In this document: piece after piece, positions 26,097 to 35,510 of the stretch
Layout of the letters: every line of letters starts with the position of its first letter
Position numbering within the stretch: the first letter of the stretch is position 1
NCBI RefSeq assembly: GCF_013260645.1
Contig: NZ_CP053921.1
Span: 2,963,289-3,027,288 of the forward strand
From: Erythrobacter mangrovi
Lineage (GTDB): Bacteria > Pseudomonadota > Alphaproteobacteria > Sphingomonadales > Sphingomonadaceae
Length of the DNA stretch: 64,000 nucleotides
Reading direction: 5' to 3'
Position numbers and translations under genes: made by a program
Notes under the pieces: generated by a model
Told to the model about the DNA's origin: nothing
Seen by the model: only the letters and a program-made list of their open reading frames with translations
Database searches by the model: none

Positions 26097-26675
26097 ATGG
26101 CCAAGCTCTATTTCTACTATGCCAGCATGAATGCCGGCAAATCGACCATGCTGTTGCAGGCAGACTTCAATTATCGCGAACGCGGGATGGCGACCATGTT
26201 GTGGACCGCAGCGCTCGATGATCGTTCGAGGGGCAAGCCGATCGCCAGTCGTATCGGGCTGGACGCGGGCGCTCACCTGTTCGAGCCGGATACGGACATT
26301 TGGGCCAGTGTCGCTGCCGCGCATCGAATTGCGCCAATCAGCTGCGTTCTGATCGACGAGGCGCAGTTCCTTTCGAAGGAACAGGTTTGGCAATGCGCGC
26401 GGCTGGCAGACGAAACCAATATTCCCGTGCTCTGCTATGGTTTGCGGACCGACTTCCGGGGCGAACTTTTTCCTGGTTCGGCAGCATTGCTGGGAATTGC
26501 GGACTCGCTGGTTGAGTTGAAGGCGATTTGTCACTGTGGGCGCAAATCGACGATGACAGTGCGTGTCGACGCCAATGGTGTTGCAGTAAAGGATGGGGCG
26601 CAAATAGAGATCGGCGGGAACGATCGCTTTGTTGCCCTGTGTCGCAGGCATTTCGTCGAGGCGCTTCAGCGATGA
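26097..26675 (+). CDS. tdk: Thymidine kinase (type II)
   Basis: 192-residue TK1-like kinase of the nucleoside salvage pathway. P-loop MNAGKSTMLL (about 11-20), DEAQFL (Walker B and base, about 88-93), the YGLRTDFRGELFPGS lasso region and zinc ligands in CHCGRK with a C-terminal CRRH. Full length. ATG 26097 is the first codon of MAKLYFYYASMNAGKS. Its stop overlaps the ATG of the next gene. Confidence 0.95.
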   Translation: MAKLYFYYASMNAGKSTMLLQADFNYRERGMATMLWTAALDDRSRGKPIASRIGLDAGAHLFEPDTDIWASVAAAHRIAPISCVLIDEAQFLSKEQVWQCARLADETNIPVLCYGLRTDFRGELFPGSAALLGIADSLVELKAICHCGRKSTMTVRVDANGVAVKDGAQIEIGGNDRFVALCRRHFVEALQR

Positions 26676-27214
26676 TAGATGATGAGCTCCATGTCCGATT
26701 GGAAGACGCAAATCTCAAGCTTGTGCCGTTGGGTGAGGACCATCGTGAGGGGCTGAGGGTGGCCTGCGCGCTGGATCCCGACATATGGGAGTTGTATCCC
26801 TTTTCCTACTTGGACGAGGCTTTTGACAGCCAGTTCGACCTAATGCTTTCCAGTGGCCGCTCGCGTCGTTGCTATGCGATCCTGCTCGATGATCGCGTGG
26901 TCGGGATGACCGCTTGGATCGAGCATGGAATGCCGGGTTGGTCAGTAGAGATCGGCAACAGCTACATTACGCCCAATGCTCGGGGCACCGGGATCAATCG
27001 GCGATTCAAGAAGCTGATGTTGGACCACGCCTTCGCCTGCGGTTTCCAAAGGGTGGCCTTCAAGGTGGACGCGATCAATCTACGTAGCCGCGCGGCGGTC
27101 TTAAAGCTTGGCTGTACGCAGGAAGGTATAATGCGGCACGAACGGCGCACTTGGACGGGGCGGCTGCGCGACATCGTTCTGTTCAGTATCCTGCGTGATG
27201 AATGGGCTGGCTGA
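26672..27214 (+). CDS. GNAT-family N-acetyltransferase (RimJ/RimL-like)
   Basis: 180 residues of the Acetyltransf_3 type. NSYITPNARGTGINRRFKKL carries the acetyl-CoA-binding Gln/Arg-x-x-Gly-x-Gly-like loop and AINLRSRAAVLKLGC is the conserved late helix. The ATG at 26672 overlaps the tdk stop (ATGA), so the two are translationally coupled. Acceptor unknown. Confidence 0.85.
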   Translation: MIDDELHVRLEDANLKLVPLGEDHREGLRVACALDPDIWELYPFSYLDEAFDSQFDLMLSSGRSRRCYAILLDDRVVGMTAWIEHGMPGWSVEIGNSYITPNARGTGINRRFKKLMLDHAFACGFQRVAFKVDAINLRSRAAVLKLGCTQEGIMRHERRTWTGRLRDIVLFSILRDEWAG

Positions 27215-27243
27215 TACGTCGGGACATCCCTATCTAGCCCGAC

Positions 27244-27936
27244 ATGACAGAAACCCTCCTCTACGCGGCCATTCTCGTGCCGTGCCTCATCGTTGCCATC
27301 GTCTTCCATGAGGTTGCACACGGCCTTGCCGCGCTGGCGCTGGGCGATCCGACCGCGCGTGAGCAGCGCCGGTTGAGCTTTAACCCTTTGCGCCATGTCG
27401 ACCCGGTCGGCACCCTGCTCGTGCCGGGAGCGCTGGCGCTGGTCGGTGGACCGATCTTCGGTTGGGCCAAGCCTGTGCCGGTCAACGCAAGGCGGCTCGA
27501 CAATCCGCGCTATGGTATGATGGCAGTGGCCGCAGCCGGACCCGGGATGAACCTGTTACTGGCGCTGGTCGGCGCGGTCCTGTTGGGCACAGTTGCGGGC
27601 ATAGGCTTCGAGCCGGGTAGCGTGTTCGGCAGCTTGGCCTTCACCATGCTGTCGACTTTTGTCCTCATCAACATTTTCCTCGCGCTGTTCAATCTACTGC
27701 CGATTCCGCCTTTCGATGGATCGCATATTGTCGGCGGTCTTCTGCCGCGCAGCATGGCGGGGCAGTGGCAGAAGCTTCAGCAGATGGGGATGCTGCTGCT
27801 GATCCTGCTGATTGCCGCGACATGGGCCTTTCCCAATGCCGGGGTGGTCGAGCACACGGTGCTGCCCCCGGTGCTGTGGCTGCAGGAACGCTATATCGAT
27901 CTCGCGCAGTGGATCGCGAACGGGATCGCGGGGTGA
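27244..27936 (+). CDS. Site-2-protease-family M50 membrane metalloprotease
   Basis: 230-residue multi-pass protein with the zinc-binding HEVAH (about residues 22-26) in the first membrane helix and the second motif NLLPIPPFDGSHI, whose Asp completes the site. The compact form without PDZ or CBS domains matches the short M50B branch. Substrate unknown. Overlaps the truB GTG start (GTGA). Confidence 0.9.
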   Translation: MTETLLYAAILVPCLIVAIVFHEVAHGLAALALGDPTAREQRRLSFNPLRHVDPVGTLLVPGALALVGGPIFGWAKPVPVNARRLDNPRYGMMAVAAAGPGMNLLLALVGAVLLGTVAGIGFEPGSVFGSLAFTMLSTFVLINIFLALFNLLPIPPFDGSHIVGGLLPRSMAGQWQKLQQMGMLLLILLIAATWAFPNAGVVEHTVLPPVLWLQERYIDLAQWIANGIAG

Positions 27937-28931
27937 CCCACCCCAAGCCTGCACCACATGGCTGGCTGATCCTCGACAAGCCGCGCGGCCTGGGTTCGAC
28001 CCAGGCGGTGTCGGCTGTCAAACGCGTGTTGAGGCAGGGGGGCTATGCCAAGGCCAAGGTAGGCCACGGCGGCACGCTTGACCCGCTGGCCGAAGGCGTG
28101 CTGCCGATCGCACTGGGGGAAGCTACCAAGCTTGCCGGACGCATGCTCGACGCGAGCAAGATCTATGAATTCACGATCCAGTTCGGTGAGGAGACCGACA
28201 CCTTGGACAGCGAGGGCGAGGTTGTTGCGCACAGTGATCATCGACCTCCGATGGCCGCCATTGCGGCGGTCCTTGAGCACTTCGTCGGACCGATCGAGCA
28301 GGTTCCACCCGCCTTTTCGGCGATCAAGGTTGACGGCAAGCGGGCCTATGATCGTGCCCGCGCTGGAGAAGAGGTGGAGATGGCTATGCGGGCGGTGACG
28401 ATCCACTCGCTGTCCTTGGCGGGGGAACGCGAAGACGAGGTCCTCCGGTCCGCCTTCGCCACTACCGCTGGCCGTCCCGATCCGTTCGATCCGCAAGCAC
28501 CCCTCGAGCTGGCCGACAGCATCACCCTTGTCGCGCATGTATCGAAGGGCACCTATATCCGCTCCCTTGCACGCGACATCGCGCATGCACTCGGGACGGT
28601 CGGCCACGTCACCTATCTGCGCCGCATCAAGGCGGGGCCGTTCCTCGAACAGCAGGCGATTTCGCTGGACAAGCTGGAGGAAATCGCTAAGGGCGCGCCC
28701 ATCGAAAACCTCCTTCTGCCGCTCGAGGCGGGGCTGGACGACATCCCGGCCTTGCAACTCGATCCCGACAGCGCGCAGGCGGTCCGCCAGGGCCGGGTAT
28801 TGTCGGGGCTGCCCCAAACCGACGGGCTCTATCTCGCGAGGCTGGACCAGAATCCGGTGGCGCTGGTGGAACTCAGTGGGGGAACGGCAAAGGTCGTTCG
28901 GGGCTTCAATATTCCAGATGTCGCGGAGTAA
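27933..28931 (+). CDS. truB: tRNA pseudouridine-55 synthase
   Basis: 332 residues. Catalytic aspartate in [25 protein letters not shown] motif ([14 protein letters not shown], Asp near residue 51), KxxSxY-like GYAKAKVG, and the [13 protein letters not shown] segment. GTG start at 27933 ([17 protein letters not shown]) overlaps the protease stop; an earlier in-frame reading is shadow. Followed after five bases by rpsO, the classic truB-rpsO-pnp order. Confidence 0.95.
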   Translation: MTHPKPAPHGWLILDKPRGLGSTQAVSAVKRVLRQGGYAKAKVGHGGTLDPLAEGVLPIALGEATKLAGRMLDASKIYEFTIQFGEETDTLDSEGEVVAHSDHRPPMAAIAAVLEHFVGPIEQVPPAFSAIKVDGKRAYDRARAGEEVEMAMRAVTIHSLSLAGEREDEVLRSAFATTAGRPDPFDPQAPLELADSITLVAHVSKGTYIRSLARDIAHALGTVGHVTYLRRIKAGPFLEQQAISLDKLEEIAKGAPIENLLLPLEAGLDDIPALQLDPDSAQAVRQGRVLSGLPQTDGLYLARLDQNPVALVELSGGTAKVVRGFNIPDVAE

Positions 28932-28936
28932 AATGC

Positions 28937-29206
28937 ATGTCGGTTACCGCCGAGAAGAAAGCTGAAATCATCAAGGACAACGCCCAGGCCAAGGGCGACA
29001 CCGGTTCGCCGGAAGTCCAGGTTGCCATCCTGACGGAGCGCATCCGCAACCTGACGGGTCACTTCAAGGAAAACCACAAGGACAACCACTCGCGCCGTGG
29101 CCTGCTGATGATGGTCAACAAGCGCCGTAACCTGCTCGCCTATCTGAAGAAGAAGGATGTAGAGCGGTACAACGCGCTGATCGCGAAGCTGGGCCTTCGC
29201 AAGTAA
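28937..29206 (+). CDS. rpsO: 30S ribosomal protein S15
   Basis: 89 residues, canonical length. [32 protein letters not shown] and [17 protein letters not shown] are all standard S15 segments that contact 16S rRNA helices 20-22. Followed by a terminator and then the pnp leader. Confidence 0.98.
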   Translation: MSVTAEKKAEIIKDNAQAKGDTGSPEVQVAILTERIRNLTGHFKENHKDNHSRRGLLMMVNKRRNLLAYLKKKDVERYNALIAKLGLRK

Positions 29207-29214
29207 GAGTTTCT

Positions 29215-29248
29215 CGAAGGGGCGGCTCAGGTCGCCCCTTCGCTTATC
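29215..29248 (+). terminator. Terminator after rpsO
   Basis: Perfect 10-bp stem CGAAGGGGCG (29215-29224) with 29233-29242, followed by CTTATC. The T-tract is poor, so it may only attenuate read-through into pnp. Confidence 0.7.
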
Positions 29249-29253
29249 TGGGA

Positions 29254-29296
29254 GGATCGCCGGAAAAGTGGAATCCGGTTTTCCGGTTCGCGATCC
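29254..29296 (+). promoter_or_regulatory. Long stem-loop in the pnp leader
   Basis: Inner 8-bp stem CCGGAAAA (29260-29267) with TTTTCCGG (29279-29286) and outer GGATCG (29254-29259) with CGATCC (29291-29296), separated by a small bulge. A long leader hairpin ahead of pnp is the kind of structure that RNase III cuts in E. coli pnp autoregulation; that role here is inference. Confidence 0.5.
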
Positions 29297-29438
29297 GACC
29301 CATCAAGACGGCCCTCGCGCAATTCGGCGCTGGAGCCAATTCAGGGGCATAGTGACCCCGCACCGGACCGGGACGGCTTACCCGGAACTGTAGGCCCCGC
29401 ACCGCAATATGGCGCTGCGGGTTCATGAAGGAAAATCC

Positions 29439-31730
29439 ATGTTCGACACGAAAACCGTATCGCTGGAGTGGGGCGGAAAAACCCTCACTCTGGAAACCGG
29501 CCGCATTGCCCGTCAGGCTGACGGCGCGGTCCTCGCCACCTATGGCGAAACCGTCGTTCTGTGCGCGGTGACCGCCGCCAAGAGCGTCAAGGAAGGTCAG
29601 GACTTCTTCCCGCTGACCGTCCACTACCAGGAAAAATTCTCCTCGGCTGGCCGTATCCCGGGCGGCTTCTTCAAGCGTGAGCGCGGCGCGACCGAAAAGG
29701 AAACGCTGACCAGCCGCCTGATCGACCGTCCGGTCCGTCCGCTGTTCCCCGAAGGCTTCTATAACGAAATCAACGTTATCGCGCAGGTCTTCAGCTATGA
29801 TGGGGAGTGCGAACCCGACGTACTGGCGATGATCGCCGCGTCTGCAGCCCTGACCATTTCGGGCGTGCCCTTCATGGGCCCGATCGGCGCATGCCGCGTC
29901 GGCTTCAAGGATGGCGAGTACATCCTCAACCCGAAGCAGGCGACCGCTCTTGCCGACGATGGCCGTCTGGACCTCGTCGTTGCCGCCACGCACGACGCCG
30001 TGATGATGGTGGAATCGGAAGCCAAGGAACTGACTGAAGCCGAAATGCTCGGCGCCGTCGCTTTCGCCCACGACAGCATTCGCCCGGTCGTCAAGGCGAT
30101 CATCGACCTCGCCGAACAGGCTGCCAAGGATCCTTGGGACGTCGCCTCGCAGGACGGCAACGAAGACATGAAGTCAGCGATCAAGGCGATGATCGGCGAT
30201 GACATCGCTGCCGCCTACAAGCTGACCGACAAGTCGGCCCGCTCGGAAGCGCTCAACGCCGCCCGTGACAAGGTCAAGGCGCACTATGCTTCGGACGAGT
30301 TCGACGGCCAGCAGCGCATGACCGCGATCAAGCTGACCAAGAAGATCGAGGCCGACATCGTGCGCGGCGCGATCCTCAAGGACGGTACCCGCATCGACGG
30401 CCGCAAGCTCGATCAGGTTCGCCCGATCGAAGCAATTGTCGGTGTTTTGCCGCGCGCGCACGGTTCTTCGCTGTTCACTCGCGGTGAAACGCAGGCGCTG
30501 TGCTCGACCACGCTCGGCACCAAGGATGCCGAGCAGATGATCGACGGTCTCGAAGGGCTGAGCTACGAACGCTTCATGCTGCACTACAACTTCCCGCCCT
30601 ATTCGGTCGGTGAAGTGGGCCGCTTCGGCGCTCCGTCGCGTCGCGACACCGGTCACGGCAAGCTCGCCTGGCGCGCGCTGCACAATGTGCTGCCGAGCCA
30701 CGAGGACTTCCCCTATACGATCCGCGTTCTGTCCGACATCACCGAGTCCAACGGCTCGAGCTCGATGGCGACCGTCTGCGGCGGCTGTCTGTCGATGATG
30801 GATGCCGGCGTTCCGATCGAACGCCCGGTATCGGGCATTGCGATGGGCCTGATCCTCGAAGGCAAGGACTTTGCGGTCCTGTCGGACATCCTGGGCGATG
30901 AAGACCACCTCGGCGACATGGACTTCAAGGTCGCGGGTACCGAGGCCGGTATCACCACCATGCAGATGGACATCAAGGTCGCCGGCATTACGCAGGAGAT
31001 TATGGGCAAGGCGCTCGAGCAGGCGAAGGCCGGCCGTACGCACATCCTTGGCGAGATGCAGAAGGCCCTGGGTTCGGCACGTACCGAAGTCAGCAAGCAC
31101 GCTCCGCGCATCGAGACGATCCAGATCGACAAGTCGAAGATCCGCGACGTCATCGGCACGGGTGGCAAGGTGATCCGCGAGATCGTCGCGGAAACCGGCG
31201 CCAAGGTCGACATCGACGACGAAGGCGTGATCAAGATTTCGTCGAGCGACCTCGACCAGATCGAAGCCGCCAAGAAGTGGATCCTCGGCATTGTCGAGGA
31301 ACCCGAGGTCGGCAAGGTCTACAACGGCAAGGTCGTCAACATCGTCGATTTCGGTGCCTTCGTGAACTTCATGGGCGGCAAGGACGGTCTCGTCCACGTC
31401 AGCGAAATGAAGAACGAGCGCGTCGAGAAGCCGACTGATGTCGTGTCGGAAGGCATGGAGGTGAAGGTCAAGGTCCTCGAGATCGACAACCGCGGCAAGG
31501 TTCGCCTGTCGATGCGTGTGGTCGACCAGGAAACCGGTGAAGAGCTGGAGGACACCCGTCCTCCGCGCGAACCGCGTGAACCGCGCGGCGACCGTGGTGG
31601 TGATCGTCGTGGCCCGCGTGGCGATCGCGGTGGCCGTGGTGGCGACCGGGGTGGTCGTGGTGACCGTGGACCGCGTCGGGACCGCGACGGCGGTGGCGAC
31701 AACCACGTACCGGACTTCCTGAAGGACTGA
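29439..31730 (+). CDS. pnp: Polyribonucleotide nucleotidyltransferase (PNPase)
   Basis: 763-residue phosphorolytic 3'-5' exoribonuclease. Two RNase PH domains (first with [21 protein letters not shown]; second with [21 protein letters not shown]), then KH ([15 protein letters not shown]) and S1 ([16 protein letters not shown]). The C-terminal tail is extremely rich in Arg-Gly-Asp ([12 protein letters not shown] type repeats), possibly for RNA or RNase E contact. ATG 29439 ([13 protein letters not shown]) is standard; the earlier ATG at 29409 is in the leader. Confidence 0.98.
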   Translation: MFDTKTVSLEWGGKTLTLETGRIARQADGAVLATYGETVVLCAVTAAKSVKEGQDFFPLTVHYQEKFSSAGRIPGGFFKRERGATEKETLTSRLIDRPVRPLFPEGFYNEINVIAQVFSYDGECEPDVLAMIAASAALTISGVPFMGPIGACRVGFKDGEYILNPKQATALADDGRLDLVVAATHDAVMMVESEAKELTEAEMLGAVAFAHDSIRPVVKAIIDLAEQAAKDPWDVASQDGNEDMKSAIKAMIGDDIAAAYKLTDKSARSEALNAARDKVKAHYASDEFDGQQRMTAIKLTKKIEADIVRGAILKDGTRIDGRKLDQVRPIEAIVGVLPRAHGSSLFTRGETQALCSTTLGTKDAEQMIDGLEGLSYERFMLHYNFPPYSVGEVGRFGAPSRRDTGHGKLAWRALHNVLPSHEDFPYTIRVLSDITESNGSSSMATVCGGCLSMMDAGVPIERPVSGIAMGLILEGKDFAVLSDILGDEDHLGDMDFKVAGTEAGITTMQMDIKVAGITQEIMGKALEQAKAGRTHILGEMQKALGSARTEVSKHAPRIETIQIDKSKIRDVIGTGGKVIREIVAETGAKVDIDDEGVIKISSSDLDQIEAAKKWILGIVEEPEVGKVYNGKVVNIVDFGAFVNFMGGKDGLVHVSEMKNERVEKPTDVVSEGMEVKVKVLEIDNRGKVRLSMRVVDQETGEELEDTRPPREPREPRGDRGGDRRGPRGDRGGRGGDRGGRGDRGPRRDRDGGGDNHVPDFLKD

Positions 31731-31750
31731 TCCTGCCTTAGGGTTTAGGG

Positions 31751-31787
31751 AAGGGGCCGCGGGTTCGCCTGCGGCCCCTTTGCTTTT
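31751..31787 (+). terminator. Terminator after pnp
   Basis: Stem AAGGGGCCGC (31751-31760) with GCGGCCCCTT (31771-31780), followed by TGCTTTT. Strong GC stem and T-rich tail directly before the next gene. Confidence 0.85.
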
Positions 31788-31798
31788 GGAGAGCTGAA

Positions 31799-32479
31799 AT
31801 GCTGCCGCGTGAGACCGTTGCCACCGCCCAGATCCCCGATGGGGAGACGCTTACGCTCGTCAGCCACGGGCGTGACTTCATCATCATGCTGGGGCGCGAT
31901 GAGCTGATGGGCACGCGCATGCAGTTCTCCGAGGAACAGCTGGCCGTTCTGACTCTGGCCGAGCTCGAGGCAAAGCGGCCGCGCGTGCTGATCGGCGGTT
32001 ACGGCATGGGTTTCACCTACCGTGCCGCCTTGGCCCATCTGCCTGAAGGCGGCAGCGTCACCGTGGCGGAGATCGTTCCGGAAATCCTCGATTGGGCGCG
32101 CGGCCCGCTTGCGGAGCTTACGGGAGAAAGCCTTGCCGACCCACGGGGTGAGATCGTGCTCTGCGATGTCGCTGCGCTGATCGACGACGCCAATGACGGC
32201 ACCACCGACAAGTATGATGCGATCCTGCTCGATGTCGATAACGGCCCTGACGGGATCGTGCGGGATGCCAATTATCGCATCTACAGCAAGACCGGCCTGG
32301 GCAAGGCGCGCGATGCGCTAAGGCCCGGTGGCATCCTGTCCGTCTGGTCGGCGGCGCCGGATCACAAGTTCACCGTCCGCCTCAAGGAATGCGGCTTCGA
32401 GGTCGAGGTGCGTGAAGTGCGGGCGCGGCCCAACAACAAGGGACCGCGCCACACCATCTGGTTCGCCCGCAAGCGTTAG
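31799..32479 (+). CDS. Spermidine-synthase-like methyltransferase-fold protein
   Basis: 226 residues of the SpeE/PABS-like Rossmann fold. The nucleotide-binding region appears as VLIGGYGMGFTYRAAL (about 62-77), with AEIVPEIL supplying the acidic residue and DAILLDVDNGP the motif-post. It lacks the typical N-terminal beta domain of true spermidine synthases, so a methyltransferase or aminopropyl-like role is open. Monocistronic after the pnp terminator; converges on and overlaps the DUF1993 stop by four bases. Confidence 0.75.
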   Translation: MLPRETVATAQIPDGETLTLVSHGRDFIIMLGRDELMGTRMQFSEEQLAVLTLAELEAKRPRVLIGGYGMGFTYRAALAHLPEGGSVTVAEIVPEILDWARGPLAELTGESLADPRGEIVLCDVAALIDDANDGTTDKYDAILLDVDNGPDGIVRDANYRIYSKTGLGKARDALRPGGILSVWSAAPDHKFTVRLKECGFEVEVREVRARPNNKGPRHTIWFARKR

Positions 32480-33003
32480 GCGGTCTTGATCCGCGGCATG
32501 CCCATGAAGTCGCGCTTGCCGATCTCGAGGCCCTTCATCCGCAGGATGTCGTAGAAGGTCGTCGCGTGGAAATAGAAGTTGGGCTGGCTGAAGCTGAGCA
32601 GGAAGTTCTGCCCGGTGAACTCCATCAGTCGCTTGCCGCCAAGCACGAAGCCGATCGTGTTGTCGGCGATCGCCTCGAGTTCGTCCACGGTCACCGCCGC
32701 CAGCGAATCCTGCGCTGCCTTCAACTGCGCGCGCATCGCATCCCAGCTCTGCGGCAGTTCGGTGAAGTCAGGCGAGAATTCGCCGGTCGGTAGCTGCGAG
32801 ATCACATAGGCCGAATGCACCCACACGCTGCGTACGTGCTGGGGTAGCGGCCACATGGTGTCGCACAGCTGGGCTTCGATCAGGTCGGCGTCGGTCAGGC
32901 CGTGCTCCTGCACAAACGCCTCGGCCTTGTTGACCAGTGCTTGCATGCCGCCAAGCACTTGCTGGCAGCTGGGGACGAAGGCTTCGTGAAGGGTAAGCGC
33001 CAT
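32476..33003 (-). CDS. DUF1993 family protein
   Basis: 175-residue protein, starting MALTLHEAFVPSCQQVLGGM, of the DUF1993 family (DinB-like four-helix fold, function unknown). NFYFHATTFYDILRMKGL is the conserved C-terminal helix of the family. Follows gcrA on the same strand but beyond a terminator, so likely its own unit with TCTCTCC-complement (GGAGAGA) ribosome site upstream. Confidence 0.88.
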   Translation of the reverse strand: MALTLHEAFVPSCQQVLGGMQALVNKAEAFVQEHGLTDADLIEAQLCDTMWPLPQHVRSVWVHSAYVISQLPTGEFSPDFTELPQSWDAMRAQLKAAQDSLAAVTVDELEAIADNTIGFVLGGKRLMEFTGQNFLLSFSQPNFYFHATTFYDILRMKGLEIGKRDFMGMPRIKTA

Positions 33004-33026
33004 GTTTCTCTCTCCTGTAGTCGCAA

Positions 33027-33063
33027 TAAAAGGGCCCGGCAGTCCTGCGACTACCGGGCCTTT
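33027..33063 (-). terminator. Terminator after gcrA
   Basis: GGCCCGG (33033-33039) and CCGGGCC (33054-33060) form a stem; on the minus strand it is followed by the T-rich complement of AATAAAA. Correctly placed after the gcrA stop at 33076. Confidence 0.75.
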
Positions 33064-33075
33064 GGGGGGATTTCG

Positions 33076-33753
33076 TCAGCGAACCCGCGGGCCGCCGAAT
33101 GGCAGCGGCGGAGGGGGACGTCGGGCACCGCGCGGCAGCTGCGCCTGGTAGGCCCGGCCGCAGTGTTCGACGCAATAAGGGAAACCGGGGTTCACCTGTT
33201 CGCCGCAGAAGTGGAAGTCAGGCTCGCCCGGGTGGCCCATCGGCCAGCGGCAAACCTTGTCGTTGAGGTCGAGCAGGCTGGTCTTGTCGGCAATCGAGGG
33301 GTCGGGCTTCGCCGGCACAAGGCGGCGCGGCGGAGCGGGCGGGATCGGGGCCTGCTGGTCACCGGGGCCCTGGCGCAGGAAGCCGCCCGGACCGACCGAG
33401 ACGATCTTGGGCAGATCCGACGAGCGATTGGGCAAGGGCTGCGACGGGATCGCGGAGTCGGCCTTCGGTGCGGGTGCATCGGCAGGTTTCGCCGGGGCGC
33501 TCGCTATAGGCTTTGCAGCCGGCTTGGCCGCGACCGGCTTGGCGATCGGCTTTGCCGCCACCGGCTTGGGCTTGGCCGGCTTCTTGTCATTTGCCTTCAC
33601 CGGCGATGGGCGTGACTTCAGGCCGAGGCGGTGCGCCTTGCCGATCACCGCATTGCGGCTGACCCCACCGAGTTCATCGGCGATCTGGCTGGCGGTAGAG
33701 CCGCTCTCCCACATCTTCTTGAGTGTTGCGATCCGTTCGTCGGTCCAGCTCAT
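33076..33753 (-). CDS. gcrA: Cell-cycle regulator GcrA
   Basis: 225 residues. N-terminal DNA-binding domain MSWTDERIATLKKMWESG and the SASQIADELGG-type region (here STASQIADELGGVSRNAVIGK) are diagnostic of GcrA, which activates sigma-70 promoters at CcrM-methylated GANTC sites. A long Ala/Lys/Pro linker (about 50-110) and a C-terminal domain with CRWPMGHPGEPDFHFCGE and YCVEHC follow. Full-length. Marks the organism as an alphaproteobacterium. Confidence 0.96.
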   Translation of the reverse strand: MSWTDERIATLKKMWESGSTASQIADELGGVSRNAVIGKAHRLGLKSRPSPVKANDKKPAKPKPVAAKPIAKPVAAKPAAKPIASAPAKPADAPAPKADSAIPSQPLPNRSSDLPKIVSVGPGGFLRQGPGDQQAPIPPAPPRRLVPAKPDPSIADKTSLLDLNDKVCRWPMGHPGEPDFHFCGEQVNPGFPYCVEHCGRAYQAQLPRGARRPPPPLPFGGPRVR

Positions 33754-33824
33754 TCGCGAATCCTGTATCCTTCTGCCCGCCCGGCGCTTGCCAAGATGGG
33801 GTGCTTGGCCCTAGGCGCGCAGCC

Positions 33825-34724
33825 ATGGCCGATCAAGTCCAACCCATGCCTTCCGCGTCAGGGCAGCCCGATGCCCCGCTAGTCGAGGGAGATGCCGGAA
33901 GTAAGGGTCGTTTTCCCGAACGCGGCAAGCCGGTAATCACCGGGATCAACCGCGTGGGATTATGGAGCCTCTATATTAAGGAGGTCCGGCGGTTTCTCAA
34001 GGTCCAGACGCAGACAATATGGGCCCCGGCGGTCACCACGCTGCTCTTTCTGGTGATCTTCTCGGTCGCATTGGGTCGCGGCGGGCGCGAAGTCCTTGGC
34101 GTGAACTTCCCGACCTTTGTCGCACCGGGCCTGATCGCGATGGCGATGATGCAGAATTCCTTCGCGAACTCGTCGTTCTCGCTGCTCTCGGGCAAGATCC
34201 AGGGCACGATTATCGACCTGCTCATGCCGCCGCTGTCCGAAGGCGAGCTGATGACCGGCATTGTCGCCGCAGCGGTGACGCGCGCGGTAGCCGTCGGATG
34301 CACGGTCGCCCTGGCGATGTTGCTCTATCCCGGCGTAAACCTGGCGATGGCGCATGCCTGGGCGGTGATATGGTTCGGCCTGATGGGAGCCGCCATGCTG
34401 GCGCTGCTGGGCCTCATGGCCTCGATCTGGGCGGAGAAATTCGACCACAATGCCGCCGTGACCAACTTCGTGGTTGCCCCACTGTCGATGCTTTCGGGCA
34501 CATTTTACGTGATCGAGAACTTGCATGGCGTGTTCCAGGCGATCAGCCGCGCCAACCCGTTCTTCTATGTCATCTCGGGTTTTCGCTATGGCTTCCTCGG
34601 CCAGAGCGACATCGGCGATGCCGCGCATGTGGCAGCTGCGGCGCTGGGCCTGCTGGCGTTCAACGGCCTCCTGGCGCTGATCGCCTACCGGCTGCTGAAA
34701 TCGGGCTGGAAGATCAAGAACTGA
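33825..34724 (+). CDS. ABC-2 type transporter permease
   Basis: 299-residue integral membrane permease of the ABC-2 family (six predicted helices; FVAPGLIAMAMMQNSFANSSF and SMLSGTFYVIENLHGVFQAISRANPFFYVISGFR are typical). Family members export polysaccharides, lipids or drugs with a separate ATPase. No ATPase gene lies on either side here, so the partner must be elsewhere or shared. ATG 33825 (MADQVQ) gives the usual cytosolic N terminus. Divergent from gcrA. Confidence 0.88.
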   Translation: MADQVQPMPSASGQPDAPLVEGDAGSKGRFPERGKPVITGINRVGLWSLYIKEVRRFLKVQTQTIWAPAVTTLLFLVIFSVALGRGGREVLGVNFPTFVAPGLIAMAMMQNSFANSSFSLLSGKIQGTIIDLLMPPLSEGELMTGIVAAAVTRAVAVGCTVALAMLLYPGVNLAMAHAWAVIWFGLMGAAMLALLGLMASIWAEKFDHNAAVTNFVVAPLSMLSGTFYVIENLHGVFQAISRANPFFYVISGFRYGFLGQSDIGDAAHVAAAALGLLAFNGLLALIAYRLLKSGWKIKN

Positions 34725-34725
34725 C

Positions 34726-34751
34726 ACGCGCCGCTGGCGGCGCGTCGTTTC
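34726..34751. terminator. Hairpin between converging genes
   Basis: ACGCGCCGC and GCGGCGCGT (34726-34745) form a tight stem followed by CGTTTC; it sits in the 25-bp gap between the permease stop and hspQ stop and could serve both. Confidence 0.6.
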
Positions 34752-35130
34752 AATGCGTCAGGCTGCGGCGCATGCGGTAGCGCCCATTCTCGAACTGCTG
34801 GAAATAGACGTGCACGTCAGGGTGCTCGACCGGTCCGCCGCGTGAATCGTTGATCAGGTTCTGCTGGCTGACATAGGCGACGTAGCTGCTGTCGTCGCTC
34901 TCGGCGAGCAGGTGATAGAACGGCTGGTCGCGGTCCGGCCGGATATCCTCCGGGATCGCCGCGTACCATTCTTCGGAATTGGCGAAGACCGGGTCGATAT
35001 CGAAGATCACGCCGCGGAAGTCAAAAACCCGGTGCCTGACCACGTCACCTATTGCGAAGCGGGTTTGCAGGCGACGGGGGGCATCTATCGTGCGACCCGC
35101 CTGGGCGGAGAAAAACTGAGCGCGTTCCAT
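34750..35130 (-). CDS. hspQ: HspQ / hemimethylated-DNA-binding YccV-like protein
   Basis: 126 residues with FAIGDVVRHRVFDFRGVIFDIDP (about 25-47), EEWYAAIPEDIRPDRDQPFYHLL and YVSQQNL, all diagnostic of the YccV/HspQ domain. In E. coli HspQ modulates Lon proteolysis; binding to hemimethylated DNA has been reported for the family. The gene is monocistronic and its upstream region abuts tRNA-Ser. Confidence 0.93.
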   Translation of the reverse strand: MERAQFFSAQAGRTIDAPRRLQTRFAIGDVVRHRVFDFRGVIFDIDPVFANSEEWYAAIPEDIRPDRDQPFYHLLAESDDSSYVAYVSQQNLINDSRGGPVEHPDVHVYFQQFENGRYRMRRSLTH

Positions 35131-35291
35131 CTTTCACGACAATATGGTGCGCTGCGGCAAGGAAACAAGCTGCACGGTAGGGCCATCCCCCGATTTCGCA
35201 TGCAAAGGGGCTTGGCAAGGGAAGGGGGCTCGGCTAATCGGCGCGCCTCGCTTCGACCTGGGCCACGCGCCCGCAAGCGCACCCGAAATGC

Positions 35292-35379
<88 letters not shown>

Positions 35380-35381
<2 letters not shown>

Positions 35382-35387
35382 CGCACC
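35380..35387. repeat. Left target-site duplication of the transposon
   Basis: CACGCACC immediately outside the left inverted repeat; an identical copy lies at 42072-42079 immediately outside the right one. Eight bases is the duplication length known for the IS1595 family. Confidence 0.95.
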
Positions 35388-35412
35388 CGGTATTATGGCG
35401 CAATTGCACCAA
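35388..35412. repeat. Left terminal inverted repeat
   Basis: 25 bases beginning CGGTATTATGGCG and ending GCACCAA; exact reverse complement of 42047-42071. Its inner third contains the palindrome GCAATTGC. Confidence 0.97.
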
Positions 35413-35510
35413 CATCGATCCGGCTCGAAACTCACCTACTACAAGCGGTTCGAAAACAGCCCTTTGCTTCAAATGCAACAGCGTTTTGTGGATGGCGTAA
35501 GATGGGTTAG

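Noticed and set aside
30174..31706. 510-codon minus-strand frame opposite pnp
   Set aside because: Repetitive Thr/Ala/Arg output of the antisense of the Arg-Gly tail; not a gene.
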